From an uncultured Propionibacteriaceae bacterium (GTDB lineage: Bacteria > Actinomycetota > Actinomycetes > Propionibacteriales > Propionibacteriaceae): a DNA stretch of 64,000 bases. The translations under genes and the position numbers were made by a program. The notes beneath the pieces are model-generated. The model made no database searches. It worked only from the letters and a program-made list of their open reading frames with translations, and had not been told where the DNA came from. Positions 33,531-41,659 of this stretch are shown here, piece after piece (the stretch's first letter is position 1; each line of letters begins with the position of its first letter). The stretch covers positions 62,001 to 126,000 of the forward strand of contig CAMDZW010000007.1 of assembly GCA_945911015.1 (NCBI GenBank). Direction: 5' to 3'.

Positions 33531-33794
33531 ATGGAAATCACGCCTGCTGAGTTCATCCTAATCTTTCCTGGACCATTACTCTTGCTGGTCGGCATTATAC
33601 TCTTTATCAGGGCGATGATTCGTCGTGATCGTTCCACAGGTGGCACGGAGCCTACGAACGCCGAAATCGAGAAGCGGCAGGCAATGATCTCGAATCAGCT
33701 TCATCAACCACATGGAACGCCATATTCCAGTTTTCATCCCGAGAGCAGGAATCATGCGCGCGCCGGTGAGCAGCAAGAGGAGCGGAGCGAGTAG
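33531..33794 (+). CDS. small single-pass membrane protein
   Basis: An 87-residue product with one N-terminal transmembrane helix (FILIFPGPLLLLVGIILFIR), a basic cytoplasmic side (RAMIRRDR) and a hydrophilic tail. GGAACTGG 9 bases upstream serves as ribosome-binding site. It shares the low-GC character of the preceding secreted protein gene and ends shortly before a perfect terminator, so the two form one transcription unit. No homologue is recognised. Immunity or anchoring is possible but unproven. Confidence 0.5.
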   Translation: MEITPAEFILIFPGPLLLLVGIILFIRAMIRRDRSTGGTEPTNAEIEKRQAMISNQLHQPHGTPYSSFHPESRNHARAGEQQEERSE

Positions 33795-33817
33795 GGGTGA
33801 GCTGAGAGCTGCGAATG

Positions 33818-33855
33818 AATATCCCCGGAGCGAATCTGCTCCGGGGATATTTCGT
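33818..33855 (+). terminator. strong rho-independent terminator
   Basis: AATATCCCCGGAGC (33818-33831) and GCTCCGGGGATATT (33838-33851) are a perfect 14-base inverted repeat with a 6-base loop, followed by a short T stretch. It closes the low-GC secreted-protein/membrane-protein unit. The symmetric A and T flanks make it work in both directions. Confidence 0.85.
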
Positions 33856-33998
33856 GTCCTGCTTCGGAAACCGGCGTTGTCGCTCAATTCTTGGGGTCGA
33901 GCTTCTGCATCATCGCTCCCTCCGCCACATGCCTGCCCCTGGTGTCACCAGACCCCGGTCCAGATCACCGAACAAGAACGCGACACGTCGTGACCGCA

Positions 33999-34091
33999 TC
34001 ACGCCCGAACCGATGCCATCAGATCCTCTGCCACCAACTCGGCCTTCTCCGCAGCCGTCCACCGCTTCCGCGGACCCATCCTGGACATCAT
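33999..34091 (-). pseudogene. possible transposase OrfA fragment
   Basis: A 30-residue ORF containing RMGPRKRWTAAEKAELVAED, resembling the first helix of IS3/IS66-type transposase OrfA proteins (R-R/K-W/Y-S/T-A-E-E-K). Nothing downstream continues the match. It is probably a scrap of a third insertion sequence in this debris zone. Confidence 0.25.
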
Positions 34092-34186
34092 CGCCACCCT
34101 TCCCTGACTGACTCACAACCAGCTTGGCAGTTAGGGCAGCAGTGAGGCACCCGGTAGATGAAGCGCGTACTTTGTGGTCGGCAGGC

Positions 34187-34364
34187 TTGTCCGTGACTGC
34201 TGATGGTGTCGGCGTGGTGGCCCACGCCGGGCAGCCTCGCCATCCGGCTCCTGGCGGACCGGACTGGGCTGACCGGTCAGTTGTCCAAGGTGATGGCGCG
34301 TCGCAACTTCAACCCCGGGCATGACCGCGGCTGGGTGCTGGCCGATGTCGCGGTGATTCTCACA
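34187..34364 (+). pseudogene. IS1380-family transposase N-terminal fragment, frameshifted
   Basis: LSVTADGVGVVAHAG in one frame, then SLAIRLLADRTGLTGQLSKV and PGHDRGWVLADVAVILT in the next, together give the N-terminus of an IS1380-type DDE transposase. The frame changes at about 34232. The match stops abruptly at 34364, exactly where the minus-strand IS3 OrfB fragment begins, so the IS3 remnant abuts the broken IS1380 copy. Not functional. Confidence 0.65.
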
Positions 34365-34510
34365 CGATACGCCTGCACCACCTTGCTGTCGGTGATGGGG
34401 TTGTTCCGCCAGCGGTAGTACGGCTGGGGGCGGGCCAGCTTGAGCACCCGGCACGTCACCGTCACAGGGATCCCTGCCGCGGCGAGCTCTGTCACGAGCG
34501 GGTACATCAT
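34364..34510 (-). pseudogene. IS3-family transposase OrfB, only the first ~49 codons
   Basis: MMYPLVTELAAAGIPVTVTC and KLARPQPYYRWRNNPITDSK are the typical N-terminus of actinobacterial IS3 OrfB (helix-turn-helix and linker before the integrase core). The DDE catalytic core is missing: after residue 49 the sequence becomes IS1380 antisense. ATG 34510 overlaps the OrfA stop (ATGA), as is usual for coupled OrfA/OrfB. The element is dead. Confidence 0.7.
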
Positions 34511-34809
34511 TTTCCCGGCAGGTTCGCCTGCGACAGATACGCCGCGGCCCTTCGCAGGACCTCGTTCTCCTGCTCCAGCAGCCGGATCCGTTTCCTGGCC
34601 TCGCTCAACTCCGCCGACGAGGCCGAGGCAGTGCCGGGCTGCGCACCGTCAGCGGTGTCGGCCTGCTTCATCCACTTGTACAGCGTCGTGAAATGGACCC
34701 CGAAATCCTTGGCGACCTGGGACAGCTCCACACCGCGCTCACGGTTCCTGGCGACCCTCACGACATCGTCGCGGATCTCCTTGGGATACGGCTTCGTCAC
34801 GGCAGACAT
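34507..34809 (-). CDS. IS3-family transposase OrfA
   Basis: A complete 100-residue OrfA. The N-terminal helix-turn-helix is YPKEIRDDVVRVARNRE then VAKDFGVHFTTLYKWMKQAD. A C-terminal leucine zipper runs through ARKRIRLLEQENEVLRRAAA. GGAAGG precedes the ATG. It normally works as an OrfAB fusion produced by frameshifting or coupling with OrfB. Here OrfB is truncated, so the protein has no transposition partner at this site. The likely left end of the element is near 34846 (TGACAATCGATCTGCC on the minus strand). Confidence 0.85.
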   Translation of the reverse strand: MSAVTKPYPKEIRDDVVRVARNRERGVELSQVAKDFGVHFTTLYKWMKQADTADGAQPGTASASSAELSEARKRIRLLEQENEVLRRAAAYLSQANLPGK

Positions 34810-34907
34810 CCTTCCAGCCCAACCCTCGGTTAGGCAGATCGATTGTCACCCATCCGTGCAACAGTCCCGCACGCGCGTTTTGTTCTGTTCGAAAGAGCCA
34901 ACCTCTT

Positions 34908-35609
34908 TCACGGCAGCCCGTTGGCCCCTCCGAGCTCAGCCCGGAGGTGGTCGCAGAGTCGCACTGTGGCTGCGAAACGATCGCCAGCAGAGCCTGTGAG
35001 GTAGGTGTCGAGGAGCACACGTTCTCGCTGGGTCAGGGGCACCTCGTTGAGATGGGCGAGCCGGCGAGAGCCCGCAGGCAGAGGCACATCGTGGATCGTG
35101 AACAGACCATCCAGGATCGTCTCGACACAGAGTGCGGCCCAGTAGCCCATGCCGATCTGATCATCGGGCGACACCCGAGCGAGCTTTGCCTGCCCGTGCC
35201 ACAGCCGGGTCGCGAGCTCCGACCTGAGTTGCTTTGATGCGCGGTAGGAGTCACGAGCGTCCAGGGCTGCAACCTTGATCTGATCGCCTGTGTCGTCGAC
35301 CTGATGGAGCACCACCGCGTCGAGAAATGCGTACAGCCACGAGGCCTTCGGCCGGTCGAACCGGTCAATCCACTCCTGTCGAGTGTGAGTGATGACCTCC
35401 ACAAGGATGTCGTCTTCGCAGCTTCTGCTCATCGCGTGGCCAGCATCAGCATCGACCACCAAGAGATCAATGTCCGATGTCGCCAAGTGTTCGCCACGTG
35501 CCACGGATCCTGCCAGGAACACAGCCTGCACCGTAGAGCGCTCAACGAGGGCGCGCGTCACTCGATCGGCGATCAAACGGTGCTGGTCGGCAACCTCTTC
35601 GTCAGACAT
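34908..35609 (-). CDS. nucleotidyltransferase domain protein
   Basis: A 233-residue protein with an N-terminal polymerase-beta-like nucleotidyltransferase fold: GSVARGEHLATSDIDLLVV contains the GSxARG and DxD metal-binding aspartates. The C-terminal half is helical (HEPN- or KNTase-like: SKQLRSELATRLWHGQAKLA). Such proteins adenylylate antibiotics or proteins. No partner HEPN toxin gene is adjacent. It lies immediately upstream, in transcription terms, of the IS debris. Confidence 0.72.
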   Translation of the reverse strand: MSDEEVADQHRLIADRVTRALVERSTVQAVFLAGSVARGEHLATSDIDLLVVDADAGHAMSRSCEDDILVEVITHTRQEWIDRFDRPKASWLYAFLDAVVLHQVDDTGDQIKVAALDARDSYRASKQLRSELATRLWHGQAKLARVSPDDQIGMGYWAALCVETILDGLFTIHDVPLPAGSRRLAHLNEVPLTQRERVLLDTYLTGSAGDRFAATVRLCDHLRAELGGANGLP

Positions 35610-35636
35610 GTCACGATCCTGCCAGTCGACAACAGT

Positions 35637-36256
35637 TCAGGCTGACGTGCATGTCCCGTCGGCACGGCCACGGCCCGTGCCAAGCTTGGGGAGCTGACCC
35701 GTCGACGGAACGATCCGGTACACCACAATGTGCGGCTGCTCGGTTGTCAGGACCGCCTCCGGCGACACACTCAGCAGGTTGCGCACCAACATGCCGTCCG
35801 ACCATCTCGTGGGAGACGATCAACGGCCTGAGCGCACCCGAGCGGCCGACCTGACCGAGCGCGGCTGCTGCCCTCTGGTCCGCGCCGGCGTAGCTTTCCC
35901 CACCGGGGAACCGCCAGACGTACTTGTGCTGAGCGCGTTCCGCGCGGGCTCCGGGATAACGAGCCTCAATCTCCGATGGAGTCAGACCAGCGAAGCCACC
36001 ATGGTCGAGTTCAGCGAGCTCATCAATCACTACAACGCTCACCCCGAGTGCCTCGGCAGCCGTGTTCGCCGTGGTCAGTGCCCGGCCAATCGGGCTGGAC
36101 ACGATGACGTCAATGTCGAGCGTGCTGACCAGTCGCGCAAGATCTGCCGCATGCTGGCGCCTGTGTGATGTCAGTGGCGAATCCAGCCGGCCCTGCCCGG
36201 CGTCTCTCACGATTCCACTCGGTCTGCCCATGCCTCGCCAGGTACGCCACGTCCAT
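35637..36256 (-). pseudogene. histidine phosphatase (phosphoglycerate-mutase-like), two frameshifts
   Basis: The gene starts at ATG 36256 with MDVAYLARHGQTEWNRERR, which contains the catalytic RHG motif. A frameshift near 36200 moves the match to another frame: GQGRLDSPLTSHRRQ, then SSPIGRALTTANTAAE, ELDHGGFAGLTPSEIE and RPLIVSHEMVGR with the second catalytic histidine. A second shift near 35800 moves it again to LVRNLLSVSPEAVLTTEQPH and a normal C-terminus ending at TGA 35637. The total of 620 bases is not a multiple of three. All parts of a roughly 206-residue cobC/GpmB-like phosphatase are present, so decay is recent. Confidence 0.8.
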
Positions 36257-36325
36257 CGTCACTCAGCCATCCAATCTGCCATGGCGGCAATCAGAACTCT
36301 CGCCCAGTCGAGCAGGCGAGCCGCT

Positions 36326-36859
36326 TCACGAGGTGCTTCTCCCCCGCATCGCACGAAGAGTGGCGATGTCGTCGAGGTCCTTCTGTCGACGCACCAGACG
36401 AGGGTTCCATGTGGGCGTCATCAACTTGATCTCGATCTGGGCAACGCGTGAGATCACTCGTACCTTCAGTGACCCGATCCGACCAACCGGTCCGTCAAGC
36501 ATGTCGGTCGGCCATGGATCCCCTTCCCACGGCCCGCCCCCAACCAACGGCTCCTCGTGAGCCCCCAGTCGAACGAGGGCGAGGGAATGCTCGACTCGAC
36601 CGCGCTGAAGATCGATCTGTTGTCCTGGTGCAGCAGTCGTGACATCGGCGAACCCGAGCAAGGTCATTTCCTCAGCGATCCTCGGGCCGTCGTCGATCAG
36701 CGCGAACCAATCGACATCAGAATGCGCCCGGGTTACTCGACCAATCAGGAAGTCGACCGCCCACCCTCCGCGCAGCCACACTGGCAGCCCTAGACGATCC
36801 GCGATGGCGGCCATCTCGCCGATCGCTTCCATCTGTTCCTCGACCAGCTGGACATCCAC
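36326..36859 (-). CDS. lincosamide-nucleotidyltransferase-like (LinA/LnuA-type) protein
   Basis: A 177-residue single-domain nucleotidyltransferase. VWLRGGWAVDFLIGRVTRAHSDVDWFALIDD, read in two steps, gives the GGWxxD motif (VWLRGGWAVDFLIGR) and the metal-binding DxD-like pair (HSDVDWFAL). KDLDDIATLRAM near the C-terminus is also typical. LinA/LnuA enzymes adenylylate lincosamides, but chromosomal relatives like this one often have no shown resistance activity. It is a stand-alone gene in the accessory region. Confidence 0.75.
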   Translation of the reverse strand: MDVQLVEEQMEAIGEMAAIADRLGLPVWLRGGWAVDFLIGRVTRAHSDVDWFALIDDGPRIAEEMTLLGFADVTTAAPGQQIDLQRGRVEHSLALVRLGAHEEPLVGGGPWEGDPWPTDMLDGPVGRIGSLKVRVISRVAQIEIKLMTPTWNPRLVRRQKDLDDIATLRAMRGRSTS

Positions 36860-36964
36860 GACGGGGACGCTACGGCATACACCGTCAGCGTGCGGCCCAG
36901 TTCTTCGCTAGGGTCGACGTCTCTCATGCGTGACACACGATCGAGCCGAACAAGGAAGACAGCA

Positions 36965-37342
36965 ATGGCGCGCACCGTCGCAGAGAAGCTCCAGATCAAG
37001 CCGAACACCGAGCTGCTGTTCGGTCCCTCGACCTCCGAACAGAGGTCCATGCTCGACCCGCTCCCAGAAGGAGTCAGTGTCGTCGAGGGCATCGACCGCG
37101 ATACGACGGGGGTCGCGGTCATGTTCGCAAGCAACCGGACCGACCTCGACGCACTTCTGTCCGAGTTGTTCCCGCTGTTCAAGAGCCCGCGGGCGATCTG
37201 GGTTGCCTATCCGAAGGGCAACAAGGCCGACATCAATCGTGACACCATCTGGCGGCGGGCTGAAGAGTTCGGCTGGACTCTGAGCGGCAACATTTCTCTG
37301 TCCGAGATCTGGTCCTCGGTTCGCTTCAAGCCACTGGGATGA
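36965..37342 (+). CDS. DUF3052 family protein
   Basis: A 125-residue soluble protein starting ARTVAEKLQIKPNTELLFGP and containing FPLFKSPRAIWVAYPKGNKA, both typical of DUF3052, a small actinobacterial family of unknown function. The conserved C-terminal WGxxxxxxxxIxxxWSxxRF pattern appears as WTLSGNISLSEIWSSVRFKP. ATG 36965 fits the family length. The 236 bases after it contain no convincing gene. Confidence 0.75.
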   Translation: MARTVAEKLQIKPNTELLFGPSTSEQRSMLDPLPEGVSVVEGIDRDTTGVAVMFASNRTDLDALLSELFPLFKSPRAIWVAYPKGNKADINRDTIWRRAEEFGWTLSGNISLSEIWSSVRFKPLG

Positions 37343-37578
37343 CGTGCCGTGGTCGCTGATCAAGAAGCGGCTGGCGTTAATCGCTGCTGACCCCGCCGCC
37401 TACGGTCAGACCAAGGATCCCGCCACGGATGTGCCGACGGCTGCGGCTGAGCGATGGGCAGTCGACACGAACTGGTCACCTTCAGCAGCGTCCGATTGGG
37501 CCCGTAGGTGAGCCGACCGTCATCGGTGGAGGCAATCACCCGAAGGAGGATCTGTCGCTCCTCCGCGAGACTGCACCT

Positions 37579-38505
37579 GTGATTGATCTGATCCCCATGA
37601 CCGAACCCCTCCTTGATCAGGCCGCCACCCTGCTCGCTGACGCATGGAGCGAACGCCACGAGACCGGCTGTAGGAGCGTCCTGGGACACGTCACCACCGC
37701 TCGGCATCGGGTTGAGGGCACCTTGAGCATCCCAGCGGTCGCTGCAGTCCGTGATGGAAACTTGGTCGGCTTCCTGGGTGCAAGGCCACCACGCCCGCCA
37801 TCCCAGAGCGTCGCGATGAAGGCAGCGATGCACGCAACCACTCGGGAGAACCGACGAGAGATCTACCGTGCTCTGTACGGGCAGCTCACCGCCATCGGTG
37901 GCTTCGCTCACACAGTTGCGGTCAATGCCAAGGATCTGGAGACGGTCTCCGCTTGGTTCGAGCTTGGGTTCGGCCTCGACCAAGTGCGTGGCGTCCAAGC
38001 TGTGCCGCAGGTACCCAGCAATCGAGCACCGCAAGACGTACACGTCAGGCTTGCAGCCGATCCCGATCTCGATCCAATGGTCGAGCTCGCCGTTGAACTG
38101 ACTCAGTTTCATGCTGAGTCGCCCATGCTGCGTCCCGCACCCTCGGATCATGAATTCGTGCGCGACAACTTCGTGCGTCAGATGGTGGACCCCCGATCAT
38201 TGGTCGTCGTGGTTGGCCCGAGCAGTGCACCGGTGGGCTTCCTGTCGTTGAACCCGGACCCGCATTTTGACGACGCCGTCGTGATCGGCATCGCGAGTGT
38301 CAGTGCGGCAAGCTCGCCGAATCTCGTCAGCGACCGATTCGGGCGCACCCGGGATTCACTCCTGTGCAGTACAAGCTCAGCGGCGGGAGCGCGCACGCGC
38401 CAGGACCAACTTCACCAGGTCGGCGACTGGTACGTCCTTGGTCAGTTCCAGGATGCACGAGTCGTCCTCCAGATCGGCAAGAACCCTTTCCTGGTAGAGA
38501 ACTGA
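37579..38505 (+). pseudogene. GNAT acetyltransferase, internally deleted and frameshifted
   Basis: From GTG 37579 (or ATG 37597) the first 170 or so residues look like a two-domain GNAT protein (VIDLIPMTEPLLDQAATLLA, AVRDGNLVGFLGA, VPVGFLSL-like GPSSAPVGFLSL). After VVIGIASVSA the acetyl-CoA loop expected next is missing. The text resumes at NLVSDRF, normally about 50 residues later, and then shifts frame so that HPGFTPVQYKLS, the usual C-terminus, is read in another frame near 38350-38385. The remaining in-frame tail to 38505 is antisense of the kinase gene. The product would lack the cofactor site and is very probably inactive. Confidence 0.65.
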
Positions 38506-38976
38506 CCTGTCCCGGAAGCGTTCGATCCGCTTCCGCGCTGACACGGGTTGTGTCGCGTATCCGCTCTCGTGGCGGATCCGATCCCAGATGAAGCCTGCTG
38601 ATCCGACCAGCAGGGTCAGATGGGCTTCAGCCATCCAAGCCGCACGAGCTGATGGGAGGACGGCCGAGCCCTCGACGACCACACCATCGGGGTGTGCTTC
38701 GAGCGCGCGGGTGACTGCGTCGGTGACCAATGGCTCGATACGGTGGAAATGATCGAGCTGCTGATCGGTCAGCGATGTCGGCAAATTCTGGTCATAGTGG
38801 GCGACGACGTGGGAGGGCAGTTCTGCATCTGCCAATGTCCACGGACGGCCGGGATGTCGGGCGAGTGTGTCAGTGGAGATCTGTGGCCATGAGAGTGTCG
38901 TCGCCACAGCACTGGCCAAGGTCGTCTTGCCCAGATTGGAAGTACCGGAAATCGCGATGACACGCGGCCACGTCAT
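38377..38976 (-). CDS. P-loop kinase/AAA family protein
   Basis: A 199-residue P-loop NTPase. Walker A is GTSNLGKTTLAS, an acidic strand DGVVVEGSAVLPS may be Walker B, and the C-terminal half has basic residues (ARKRIERFRDRS) as in the lid of small-molecule kinases. The size and fold resemble the uridine/adenylate-kinase-like group. The substrate is unknown. Its 3' end overlaps the tail of the decayed GNAT gene. Confidence 0.72.
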   Translation of the reverse strand: MTWPRVIAISGTSNLGKTTLASAVATTLSWPQISTDTLARHPGRPWTLADAELPSHVVAHYDQNLPTSLTDQQLDHFHRIEPLVTDAVTRALEAHPDGVVVEGSAVLPSARAAWMAEAHLTLLVGSAGFIWDRIRHESGYATQPVSARKRIERFRDRSVLYQERVLADLEDDSCILELTKDVPVADLVKLVLARARSRR

Positions 38977-39082
38977 GACGCGAGCTTAGAGGACGTGGCG
39001 GTGCAACCATCAGGCGACGTTCAGCTGCCGACCTCACGAGGGCACGGATAAGGTCCTCACATCAACGACGATGGGAGAACAC

Positions 39083-39445
39083 ATGACCGAGCCGTGGCAG
39101 TGGCCGGACCACCTTGACGCGACTATCGCTGCTCCGGACTCCCACACAGTGATCTTCGAGAACGATCTGGTCCGTGTGTTGGAGATTGTGCTCCCGCCCG
39201 GCGTGAAGGAACCGGAGCACACGCACCGCTGGCCGAGTCTGATGACGGTCATGGACCCTGCTCGGATTCGTTTCTTTGCAGAGGGCGAACTCGCGTACGA
39301 GTCCCTTGGTGCCGAGCCAACTGGGCCGCGCCCACCGCGATGGATGGATCCGGAAGGGCCCCACTCGGTCGAGAACATCGACACTTGTGTCTTCCGTGCA
39401 CACCGCGTCGAACTGAAGCGGCCTCGGGATGGCGCGCCAACATGA
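39083..39445 (+). CDS. cupin-like small protein
   Basis: A 120-residue beta-barrel-like protein. NDLVRVLEIVLPPGVKEPEH is the first cupin-type strand pair with HTHR metal ligands (EPEHTHRW), and a later WMDPEGPHSVENIDTC gives the second histidine motif. GGGAG 5 bases before ATG 39083 decides the start over the ATG at 39071. It is a stand-alone gene whose function cannot be inferred. Confidence 0.68.
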   Translation: MTEPWQWPDHLDATIAAPDSHTVIFENDLVRVLEIVLPPGVKEPEHTHRWPSLMTVMDPARIRFFAEGELAYESLGAEPTGPRPPRWMDPEGPHSVENIDTCVFRAHRVELKRPRDGAPT

Positions 39446-39624
39446 CCGCTCGGTCGGCACTGGTCGAGGTGCCAGGGCTGCGTACCGAGTCGCTGGCGAC
39501 GGTCCGGCCGTTGTGCTCCTGAAGAACAACACGCGCCCGATTGATCTGCGGTTCGAAGGATTGGACCATGCCAGGTCAGGGCTCGGCGATTGCGGTGGAG
39601 GTGTCAACCGGACGACCACCGCGA

Positions 39625-40368
39625 TCATGAGCTGGATCGACGCAAACCCACAGCGGTGAGGATCGGCTCACGCTGGCCACCGACATGGACGACGTCGGTC
39701 CCGTCCACGGTGAGCTGCGTGGCGTGACACCGCAGGGCTTCGGTCACCGTGGGCAGACGCTCAGACAGGTCGAACCATTCCGCACCGGCCGTCTGCTCAT
39801 CGATGACCTCAGCGAACGGCACACCAGCAGCGCTCGCCGCAGCCACGGCGACCTCATGCATCCGTACGTGATCGGGGTGACCGTAGCCACCATCGCTGGC
39901 ATAGCTGACCACCAGATCGACACCCAGATGCTCGATCAACGCCACCAGATCAGCCACCGGTGCGCTCGGGTCGGCCGCAGTGAAACTGTTCTGGTCACTG
40001 GTGTCGGCCGGACCAGCCAGCCCCGGACGGATCCACCGCATGCCGGAGTCCCGGTAGCGCCGCGGCTCAGCACCGTCGACCCGTGCCGGCGGAGTCCCGA
40101 GCCACTGCCGCGATGCCATCCCCAGTGCCGCGACGGCTCCGCCAAGCTCACGGTCACGGACGACCTCCAACTCAGCACTGCCCTGGCGTGCCGACGAGGA
40201 TCCCGGGACCACCTCTCCGGCCTCACCCCGGGTCGCGGTGAGCAGGTGACAGGCAACTCCTCGGTCGGCCAACTCTGCGATCAGCACCCCCGTTGCCAGG
40301 GTCTCGTCATCGGGATGGGCGTGGGCAAACAGCACCGATCGCACGCCGGTCAGGATGCTTGTGGTCAT
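39625..40368 (-). CDS. PIG-L (LmbE/MshB-like) zinc deacetylase
   Basis: A 247-residue N-acetylglucosaminyl deacetylase-like enzyme. The zinc and catalytic motif AHAHPDDETLATG opens the protein, YGHPDHVRMHEV supplies the third zinc histidine, and YRDSGMRW is the stretch conserved in MshB/Mca. These enzymes deacetylate GlcNAc-inositol (mycothiol synthesis) or related amides. The ATG overlaps the stop of the MshA-like glycosyltransferase gene (ATGA), so product of one is likely substrate of the other. Confidence 0.85.
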   Translation of the reverse strand: MTTSILTGVRSVLFAHAHPDDETLATGVLIAELADRGVACHLLTATRGEAGEVVPGSSSARQGSAELEVVRDRELGGAVAALGMASRQWLGTPPARVDGAEPRRYRDSGMRWIRPGLAGPADTSDQNSFTAADPSAPVADLVALIEHLGVDLVVSYASDGGYGHPDHVRMHEVAVAAASAAGVPFAEVIDEQTAGAEWFDLSERLPTVTEALRCHATQLTVDGTDVVHVGGQREPILTAVGLRRSSS

Positions 40369-41591
40369 GGAATCTCCAGCAGTCTGCGGTAGTGCACGGC
40401 CAGTTGTTCGGCAGACCTGCGCCACGACAGGCCAGCAGCGAACTCCCGCGCCTGACGGCCCAACCGCGCACGTTCGGGCTCATCGGTCAGCAGCTCGGTG
40501 AGCACGGCCGCCCAGTCCTGGGGTCGATGGCTGTCGACCAGCCGGCCGGTGACCTGATCACGGACCGATTCCTCCAGCCCGCCGGATCCCCGAGCCGCCA
40601 CCACCGGCACACCACTGGCCGCGGCCTCGAGGGCGATCAGTCCGAAGGTCTCGGAATAGGACGGCACCAGTGCCGCCGCGGCACCACGCAGCAGATGAGC
40701 CAGTTCTTCGCGCGGCAGTGATCCGACGAAGACCACGTTCTGATCCAGACCGTGTTCGGCGACGAGTTCCCGCAAGGTCTGGGCATACTGCGGGAAGTCC
40801 GGCGAACCGTCACCAGCCAGCACCAGGGTGGGCCGCATCTGGGGATCCATCTCCGCCATTGCCTTCACCACCACATCCGGAGCCTTCAGGGGCTGCAGGC
40901 GTGCCGCGAAGACCACATAGGGATCCAGCCCCTCCCGCCAGGGCGGCTCGCCGCTGCGGCGGGGCCGAAACATTTCGGCATCGACGCCGGGCAGGACCAC
41001 GGCCACCCGGCCCGTCGGGGCACCACACCGCTCGATGATGGTGGCCCGCTCCGCATGGCTCACCGCCACCAACAGCTCCGACTCCCGGGCAGCGAGGGCC
41101 TCCCCCTCGACTCGGCCGGGTGACTCCGGTGGCTCCCCCTCGCTGAGTGGCAGCCCCACCTTCTGGGCCGCAATCGAGTGGTACGACTGCACGTGCGGCA
41201 CACCCCACTGGTGCGCCACCGGCAGCGCCGCGACACCGGACATCCAGTGCTGGGAGTGCACCAGATCGTACGGTGGCCTCCCATCCGGACGCGGGGCCAG
41301 GTTCGCCAGTTGCTCCGCGAAGAGAGGGATCAGCGCCTCCTGAGCACTCTTGGCGACGATCTCGGTAGGGCCAGCTGTGATTTGCCGCAACGTCAGTCCC
41401 GGTCCGAGTTCGGTCACCTCATCCAACTCCGGGTCGGAGCGCCGAGTGATCAGCTCCACCGCGAAACCCAGCTCGGTGAGCTCGCGGGCCTGGTGGAGCT
41501 CGACCACGTTCATCCCACCGGCATCGCCGGTGCCAGGGACGGCGGTCGGCGACGTGTGCAGGGACACGAACGCAATTCTGGGATGCTCCAT
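40365..41591 (-). CDS. GT4 glycosyltransferase, MshA-like
   Basis: A 408-residue GT-B glycosyltransferase. The N-terminal acceptor loop SLHTSPTAVPGTGDAGGMNV is nearly the MshA consensus, and the C-terminal donor domain has VVFAARLQPLKAPDVVVKAM and the E-x7-E motif ETFGLIALEAAASG. MshA makes 1L-myo-inositol GlcNAc-phosphate from UDP-GlcNAc, the first mycothiol step. ATG 41591 is preferred to the TTG at 41603. Linkage to an MshB-like deacetylase supports a mycothiol or mycothiol-like pathway, though mshA and mshB are unlinked in Mycobacterium. Confidence 0.85.
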   Translation of the reverse strand: MEHPRIAFVSLHTSPTAVPGTGDAGGMNVVELHQARELTELGFAVELITRRSDPELDEVTELGPGLTLRQITAGPTEIVAKSAQEALIPLFAEQLANLAPRPDGRPPYDLVHSQHWMSGVAALPVAHQWGVPHVQSYHSIAAQKVGLPLSEGEPPESPGRVEGEALAARESELLVAVSHAERATIIERCGAPTGRVAVVLPGVDAEMFRPRRSGEPPWREGLDPYVVFAARLQPLKAPDVVVKAMAEMDPQMRPTLVLAGDGSPDFPQYAQTLRELVAEHGLDQNVVFVGSLPREELAHLLRGAAAALVPSYSETFGLIALEAAASGVPVVAARGSGGLEESVRDQVTGRLVDSHRPQDWAAVLTELLTDEPERARLGRQAREFAAGLSWRRSAEQLAVHYRRLLEIP

Positions 41592-41659
41592 GGCACCATT
41601 CAATCAGTTGAAATTTCTACCGTCGCGTTCGGCCCACCCGCTGGTGCGAGACTGGACCG

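Noticed and set aside
34131-34454. 107-codon minus-strand frame across the IS junction
   Set aside because: It runs through IS1380 sequence in antisense and IS3 in the wrong frame, so it is not a real protein.
37345-37512. Short frame after DUF3052 reading VPWSLIKKRLALIAADPAAY
   Set aside because: Composition is protein-like, but there is no ribosome-binding site, no match and only about 55 codons; not enough to call a gene.
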